Origin: Rugosibacter sp.
GTDB lineage: Bacteria > Pseudomonadota > Gammaproteobacteria > Burkholderiales > Rhodocyclaceae
Direction of reading: 5' to 3'
DNA length: 5,056 nucleotides
NCBI GenBank assembly: GCA_030652715.1
Contig: JAUSQB010000391.1
Span: 1 to 5,056, forward strand
The notes under the pieces were generated by a model. It searched no databases, was not told the DNA's origin, and saw only the letters and a program-made list of their open reading frames with translations. The position numbers and the translations under genes are program-made. Positions within the stretch are counted from its first letter, which is position 1. Each line of letters begins with the position of its first letter. Shown here in pieces: positions 1-2,999 of this stretch.

Positions 1-303
1 ATGAGCGAGATCGCGGCGGCCTCGCAGGAACAGAGCGCGGGGATCGAGCAGGTAAACCAGGCAGTAACGCAGATGGATGAGGTGACGCAGCAAAATGCGG
101 CGCTAGTCGAGCAGGCTGCCGCAGCTGCAGAGTCGATGCAAGAGCAAGCGCAGCACTTGGCGCAGTCGGTGGCTGTATTCAATGTGGGCGAAGGGGCGGA
201 GCTAATGGAGGAGTTGGCAGTGGCGAGGCGTGTGCTGAATCGTGCGCCCAGCGTGATACGTCGGTCGGGGGAAGTTGAAGGTCGGGATGGCAGGTGGTGT
301 TAG
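1..303 (+). CDS. Methyl-accepting chemotaxis protein, C-terminal end (5' part outside window)
   Basis: This is the last 100 residues of a chemoreceptor whose start lies left of the window; the ATG at base 1 is an internal methionine, not a start. Residues 1-40 read as the returning helix of the cytoplasmic signalling hairpin, with the family-typical stretches [18 protein letters not shown] and [18 protein letters not shown]. In MCPs this part packs against CheA and CheW downstream of the hairpin tip and includes Glu/Gln pairs that CheR and CheB modify. From about residue 63 the protein leaves the coiled coil for a basic, Arg-rich tail ending in WC. No NWETF-like CheR/CheB tethering pentapeptide is seen. 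The stop TAG is followed at once by an in-frame TGA. Sensor domain and ligand cannot be judged from this fragment. Lying just upstream of cheY fits a receptor encoded with its pathway. Confidence 0.95.
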   Translation: MSEIAAASQEQSAGIEQVNQAVTQMDEVTQQNAALVEQAAAAAESMQEQAQHLAQSVAVFNVGEGAELMEELAVARRVLNRAPSVIRRSGEVEGRDGRWC

Positions 304-498
304 TGATGGGGCGGTTGGGCAAAGCTCGACCATGCTCGCCAAGGCAGTACGTTAACGCCATTGCGCCATTCGGATAGCAGTTTGTGCTGAATTCGCACCA
401 CTGTTTCATGATCAGGGTGCGGCAGGCAATATCCATTTTTCGCGCGTTATGATGCTGGTGTTGAGCGCAGCATGCCGAAAACAGCCACTTATGTCGCT

Positions 499-540
499 TG
501 CGCCCTCTAATTCTGCCTTCCGCAGAATGTATTGGGCGTA
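499..540. other. Two-tier imperfect hairpin upstream of cheY
   Basis: The inner stem is a perfect 7-bp inverted repeat, ATTCTGC (510-516) with GCAGAAT (522-528), around a 5-base loop. The outer stem pairs 499-505 with 534-540 (TGCGCCC with GGGCGTA, one G-T wobble). An internal loop of 4 and 5 bases separates the two stems. No T run follows on either strand, so it is a poor intrinsic terminator. It could be an RNA processing or stability structure between MCP and cheY, or a protein-binding site. The pairing is seen directly; any role is inference. Confidence 0.45.
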
Positions 541-559
541 CAGTTAAAAAGGGGGAGTT

Positions 560-667
560 ATGGATTCCTGTCTTGATTTGTGTGTGCGGTTCTGTGGGTA
601 TAATTATTATGCATTTTCTTTATTTAACTTGCAGCTAGCTGTGGCGTGGCGTAGTCCTTGGAGGTAA
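560..667 (+). CDS. Candidate 35-codon leader ORF coupled to cheY (weak)
   Basis: An ATG at 560 follows a purine-rich AAGGGGGAG (549-557) and opens 35 codons ending in TAA at 665-667. The stop overlaps the end of the cheY Shine-Dalgarno GGAGG and lies two bases before the cheY ATG, a geometry that would suit translational coupling. The predicted peptide starts [19 protein letters not shown] and is hydrophobic, with three cysteines and several aromatic residues. I recognise no family. Against it: the spacing from GGAG to ATG is only two bases, the codons do not look selected, and the best promoter-like sequence lies inside the frame, so a transcript from that promoter would lack the start. It may be a chance frame. 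Confidence 0.2.
   Translation: MDSCLDLCVRFCGYNYYAFSLFNLQLAVAWRSPWR
573..604 (+). promoter_or_regulatory. Putative sigma-70-type promoter for cheY
   Basis: A perfect TATAAT sits at 599-604 in an A+T-rich stretch 65 bases before the cheY ATG. The best upstream hexamer is TTGATT at 573-578, but the spacer is 20 bases, longer than the usual 16-18. At 16 bases the weaker TTTGTG (577-582) is available. Initiation would fall near 611 and leave a leader of about 59 bases. No good sigma-28 flagellar promoter was seen here. The -10 is seen directly; promoter function is inference. Confidence 0.4.
660..664 (+). promoter_or_regulatory. Ribosome binding site that fixes the cheY start
   Basis: GGAGG lies five bases before ATG 670, near-ideal strength and spacing. 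An in-frame TTG at 658 overlaps this site and would have no Shine-Dalgarno sequence of its own, so it is not the start. Starting at 670 also gives an N-terminus ([13 protein letters not shown]) that aligns without a gap to enteric CheY. Confidence 0.85.
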
Positions 668-669
668 CA

Positions 670-1071
670 ATGCCTGATAAAAATCTTAAGTTCCTGGTGG
701 TGGACGATTTCTCTACCATGCGGCGTATTGTTCGGAATCTCTTGAAGGAGCTTGGCTATGTCAATGTTGATGAGGCTGAAGATGGGGTCATCGCACTGAA
801 AATGTTAAAGAGCCAGAATTTCGAGTTCGTCATCTCGGATTGGAACATGCCCAATATGGATGGGCTGATGCTGCTTCAGGCCATTCGTGCCGATGATGCA
901 CTGAAAAAAATCCCGGTGCTGATGGTGACCGCAGAGGCGAAAAAGGAAAATATTATCGCGGCTGCTCAAGCGGGTGCAAGCGGTTATGTCGTCAAGCCTT
1001 TTACTGCGGGAACGCTGGGTGAAAAGCTGGAAAAAATATTCCGTACGATGGAAATGGTGAATCCGACCTGA
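670..1071 (+). CDS. cheY: Chemotaxis response regulator CheY (flagellar-switch type)
   Basis: This 133-residue single-domain receiver takes phosphate from CheA and, when phosphorylated, binds FliM at the flagellar switch to change motor rotation. All active-site residues sit at the E. coli numbers: Asp12, Asp13, phosphoacceptor Asp57 (in [11 protein letters not shown]), Thr87, Tyr106 and Lys109 (in GYVVKPF). The stretch [20 protein letters not shown] is essentially that of enteric CheY, so this is the motor-acting paralogue rather than a generic receiver. E. coli CheY has 129 residues; the few extra here are a C-terminal tail. There is no output domain. It has its own strong ribosome site and an upstream TATAAT, and cheZ follows after 65 bases, a pairing typical of proteobacteria that use CheZ. 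Identity is very secure. Confidence 0.98.
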   Translation: MPDKNLKFLVVDDFSTMRRIVRNLLKELGYVNVDEAEDGVIALKMLKSQNFEFVISDWNMPNMDGLMLLQAIRADDALKKIPVLMVTAEAKKENIIAAAQAGASGYVVKPFTAGTLGEKLEKIFRTMEMVNPT

Positions 1072-1136
1072 TTGGATGCGGAGCGGTTTAAACAGCATGA
1101 CTCATATAAATACATCAATGCAACACAGGAACTCCC

Positions 1137-1910
1137 ATGTCTAATTCTGAAGCTTCTGACGAACTAGAAGCGCTTTTCGATAGCATCATAATATCGAGTC
1201 CAACGGTGGCTGTCGAAGTGGATTGCCTGTCCTCGCAAAACAGCCTTCTTAAAGAAAAGGCTATGGGAGGAGAGGTGTCCATGATATCCATAGGTGATGA
1301 TGCTAGTGCGGAAAAAGTGTTAAGCCGTGTCGGCCAGCTTACGCGAACGTTGCATGAGAGTTTGCGTGCGCTTGGTTACGATAAAGCCATTGAGGAAGCG
1401 GCTGCTGTCGTTCCCGATGCGCGGGATCGGCTGGCCTATGTGCTCACCATGACCAATCAGGCGGCGGATCGCACCTTGAACGCTATTGATGTGATGAACC
1501 CCATTCAGGACCATCTCGCCAATAATGCAACAGATCTGTCCGAAGAGTGGGATCGCCTGTTCGCAAGGGAACTGGGGCTTGAGGAGTTCAAAGCCCTGGT
1601 GACACGAACCCGCAGTTTTCTTGGCAATGTCCCGGTGCAAACTGCTACAGCCAGCGCGCAGTTAATGGAAATCATGATGGCCCAGGATTTTCAGGACCTG
1701 ACCGGACAGGTCATCAAGAAGACCACCGAAATTATCCAGAAGCTGGAAGGTGAGTTATTGCAACTCCTGCTTGATAATATTCCGCATCAAGGACGCTTGG
1801 ATACAGCGCAAGGCTTGATGAATGGGCCGGTTATCCGTGCCGATGGGCGCAGCGATGTGGTTACTACACAAGATCAGGTTGACGATTTGCTGGAAAGCCT
1901 TGGGTTCTGA
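1137..1910 (+). CDS. cheZ: CheY-P phosphatase CheZ
   Basis: CheZ speeds dephosphorylation of CheY-P and so ends the motor signal. The 257-residue protein has the diagnostic helix MMAQDFQDLTGQVIKK (residues 180-195); Asp187 and Gln191 match E. coli Asp143 and catalytic Gln147. The C-terminus, DQVDDLLESLGF (246-257), is the CheY-binding peptide, joined by a flexible linker from about residue 213. The core from about residue 58 is long amphipathic helix, as in the dimeric four-helix bundle. The length exceeds E. coli CheZ (214) mainly because of an N-terminal extension that carries an acidic motif, DELEALFDSI (8-17), resembling the C-terminal peptide. The start at 1137 has AGGA six bases upstream. 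An in-frame ATG at 1281 also has a good ribosome site and would give a 209-residue form. The motif at the N-terminus favours 1137. No terminator lies between cheY and cheZ, so they are probably co-transcribed. Confidence 0.97.
   Translation: MSNSEASDELEALFDSIIISSPTVAVEVDCLSSQNSLLKEKAMGGEVSMISIGDDASAEKVLSRVGQLTRTLHESLRALGYDKAIEEAAAVVPDARDRLAYVLTMTNQAADRTLNAIDVMNPIQDHLANNATDLSEEWDRLFARELGLEEFKALVTRTRSFLGNVPVQTATASAQLMEIMMAQDFQDLTGQVIKKTTEIIQKLEGELLQLLLDNIPHQGRLDTAQGLMNGPVIRADGRSDVVTTQDQVDDLLESLGF
1265..1283 (+). promoter_or_regulatory. Possible internal translation start in cheZ
   Basis: A purine block, GGGAGGAGAGG (1265-1275), lies five bases before ATG 1281, which is in frame at CheZ codon 49. 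It is a better Shine-Dalgarno match than the AGGA before the first ATG. Initiation here would give a 209-residue CheZ, close to the E. coli length, lacking the N-terminal acidic motif. It could be the only start, a second start giving a short form, or chance codon use (Met-Gly-Gly-Glu-Val). Confidence 0.35.
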
Positions 1911-2160
1911 AAATGGTTCCGATTTGATTCATGCTGTTGTGTATATGTATATGGTGGGGAGGGTAATGCTGACATGGCAGTTCGATAATCGCTGTTACAG
2001 TCGTTAATAGGATTGTCTGAGATAGGCCGACAAAATGGATGTTGCAGTGCTTTCATTAGGAAATGACAGAGACCGTGGAGCAGATACTATCGAGATGTTA
2101 TATGCATAAACTCAGGGCGCAGAGGTCGGCAATAACTTGGCTTGTACCGACGGAGAAATC
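1911..2160. other. Intergenic region between cheZ and orf144
   Basis: This 250-base stretch shows no long coding frame. It holds a repeated GTATAT (around 1940-1955), a 9-base dyad CTGTTACAG (1992-2000), a weak sigma-28-like element (2005-2033) and a 24-codon frame (2035-2109) that I do not credit. No hairpin followed by a T run is visible, so a cheZ terminator cannot be shown. The gap is long compared with the 26 and 12 bases separating the next genes, which suggests that a new transcription unit starts here. Confidence 0.5.
2005..2033 (+). promoter_or_regulatory. Weak sigma-28 (FliA)-like promoter candidate
   Basis: GCCGACAA at 2026-2033 differs at one base from the flagellar sigma-28 -10 consensus GCCGATAA. 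Upstream, TAAT at 2005-2008 is a poor and slightly too distant match to the -35 TAAA (17 bases instead of about 15). A transcript would begin near 2040 and carry a leader of about 120 bases to orf144. Flagellar-class control of a chemotaxis block would make sense, but the match is only partial. Confidence 0.22.
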
Positions 2161-2595
2161 ATGCATGCTGATGAGCAAAAGAGAAAAATAGCTATCATTA
2201 GCCATTGCTCCGAAGTAAGGCAGGACATTACTCATGCGGAGGAGTTGCTGAAGGATGCAGTGGATAAGCTGCTCGAGGAAACACTGGTGCTACGCAGCGG
2301 TTATGACGCGTCTCTCCTCTCCGATGGCGGTCAGGCGGAACAGACTCTGTGGCTGCATCGGCTGGTAACGGAATGGACCAATGCTTCTTTACTGCAGCTT
2401 CAGTTTCAGGATATGGTTACCCAGTTGCTTGATCGCGCGAAAGAGGGTGTCAATTTGTTGGAGGTACTGGCGCTTAAAACCGAAGCAGGGGCGCAAGCGA
2501 GTGAAAGTGTTCCCATATCGGACGCAGAGGCAGGTGAGCGAAAAAAGTCTGTGACGTCACGTGGTATGCAGGCGGGTGATGTGGATTTCTTTTGA
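2161..2595 (+). CDS. Small helical protein with a CheZ-like phosphatase heptad (orf144, unknown family)
   Basis: I do not recognise this 144-residue protein as a named family. It appears soluble, with no signal peptide or membrane segment. Residues 15-45 and 57-106 look like amphipathic helices, followed by a polar linker (about 107-137) and the ending GDVDFF. The second helical part contains FQDMVTQ (82-88), matching FQDLTGQ in the CheZ of this window; Asp84 and Gln88 would correspond to the CheZ catalytic Asp and Gln. Helix, linker and short acidic-aromatic tail in that order mirror CheZ on a smaller scale. ATG 2161 is chosen because GGAGA (2152-2156) precedes it at good spacing; an in-frame TTG at 2137 has no such site. 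It lies 26 bases before cheY2, so a role as phosphatase or binding partner of CheY2 or CheY is plausible. Similar LQFQD helices may occur in other chemotaxis-associated coiled coils, so the function is unproven. Confidence 0.85.
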   Translation: MHADEQKRKIAIISHCSEVRQDITHAEELLKDAVDKLLEETLVLRSGYDASLLSDGGQAEQTLWLHRLVTEWTNASLLQLQFQDMVTQLLDRAKEGVNLLEVLALKTEAGAQASESVPISDAEAGERKKSVTSRGMQAGDVDFF

Positions 2596-2612
2596 ATGTG
2601 TTGAAAGGACAA

Positions 2613-2620
2613 GGGGGGGG
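2613..2620 (+). repeat. G8 homopolymer in the cheY2 ribosome-site region
   Basis: Eight consecutive G residues end one base before the cheY2 ATG (2622). A separate AAAGGA (2604-2609) lies 12 bases before the ATG. The tract sits within or beside the ribosome binding site, so its length would change Shine-Dalgarno spacing. Runs of this length are prone to slippage in replication and to sequencing error. Confidence 0.8.
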
Positions 2621-2621
2621 A

Positions 2622-2987
2622 ATGGGCAAACGAATTCTGGCAGTGGACGACTCGCCATCCATACGCAAGATGATTAGTTTTACCTTGCGTAACGCAGGAT
2701 ATGAGGTGACCGAGGCCGGGGATGGCCAGGAGGGGCTTGATAAAGCCAGGTCAGAGCGTATGGACCTTGTTCTGACCGACCAGAATATGCTGCATATGGA
2801 CGGTCTGGCGCTGGTCAGATCTTTGCGTGTCCTGCCCGAGTACCAGACGACCCCGATTCTGATGATCACTACCGAATCGAGTGATCAGATAAAAGCGCAG
2901 GGCAAGGCAGCAGGTGCCACTGGATGGATGGTCAAGCCATTCGATCCGGTGCGGTTGATTGAAATTGTCAAGAAACTCATTGGGTAG
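2622..2987 (+). CDS. Second CheY-like single-domain response regulator (CheA-linked)
   Basis: This 121-residue receiver has no output domain. Acidic pocket Asp9/Asp10 (in AVDDSPSIRK), phosphoacceptor Asp53 (in VLTDQNM), Thr83 and Lys105 (in MVKPF) are all present, so it should accept phosphate from CheA. It differs from the first CheY: Trp102 replaces Tyr106, the switch region reads MITTESS, and the usual Pro four residues after the phosphoacceptor is Leu57. The TDQNM signature is typical of receivers encoded directly before cheA in chemosensory clusters. ATG 2622 is chosen because it gives the standard receiver N-terminus (MGKRILAVDD); in-frame TTG and GTG codons at 2592-2601 would only add a Gly-rich leader. 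cheA starts 12 bases after its stop. Possible roles are phosphate sink, adaptation or control of another output. It probably does not simply duplicate the motor CheY, because the residues flanking the switch differ. Confidence 0.95.
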   Translation: MGKRILAVDDSPSIRKMISFTLRNAGYEVTEAGDGQEGLDKARSERMDLVLTDQNMLHMDGLALVRSLRVLPEYQTTPILMITTESSDQIKAQGKAAGATGWMVKPFDPVRLIEIVKKLIG

Positions 2988-2990
2988 GAG
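2987..2990 (+). promoter_or_regulatory. cheA ribosome binding site overlapping the cheY2 stop
   Basis: GGAG at 2987-2990 shares its first G with the TAG stop of cheY2 and stands nine bases before ATG 3000. This supports 3000 over the in-frame ATG at 3036, which lacks a comparable site, and suggests translational coupling of cheA to cheY2. Confidence 0.7.
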
Positions 2991-2999
2991 TCAAAAGCA

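Larger units (their letters stand above)
304..669. other. Intergenic region between MCP and cheY
   Basis: This 366-base stretch has no long gene that looks real. It contains an imperfect two-tier hairpin (499-540), a candidate 35-codon ORF (560-667), a TATAAT box (599-604) and the cheY ribosome site (660-664). A short direct repeat, CGCCATT at 356-362 and again at 364-370, is also present. No intrinsic terminator (GC stem followed by a T run) is visible after the MCP stop, so read-through from the MCP gene into cheY is possible. The last 130 bases are clearly richer in A+T than the flanking genes, as expected of promoter DNA. Confidence 0.6.

Noticed and set aside
315..342. Possible terminator after the MCP stop (TTGG...CCAA imperfect stem)
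   Set aside because: Only four continuous base pairs with broken pairing inside, and no T run follows.
179..436. 85-codon minus-strand frame across the MCP end and the gap
   Set aside because: It overlaps the secure MCP tail, has no ribosome site before its ATG, and its translation is low-complexity Pro/Leu-rich at the end, typical of an antisense shadow.
658..669. TTG start giving CheY four extra residues
   Set aside because: The TTG overlaps the Shine-Dalgarno sequence of the ATG at 670, and the extra residues have no counterpart in CheY.
1822..2007. 61-codon plus-strand frame overlapping the end of cheZ
   Set aside because: Most of it lies in another frame of cheZ, including the conserved CheY-binding tail. 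The part outside (MLTWQFDNRCYSR) is only 13 codons with a ribosome-site spacing too short to credit.
2035..2109. 24-codon frame starting MDVAVLSLGNDRDRG between cheZ and orf144
   Set aside because: Only a weak TAGG lies upstream, no family resemblance is seen, and a frame this short is expected by chance in a 250-base gap.
2474..2869. 131-codon minus-strand frame opposite orf144 and cheY2
   Set aside because: It lies opposite two well-supported genes, is rich in Ser, Pro and Arg as antisense frames often are, and has no recognisable motif.
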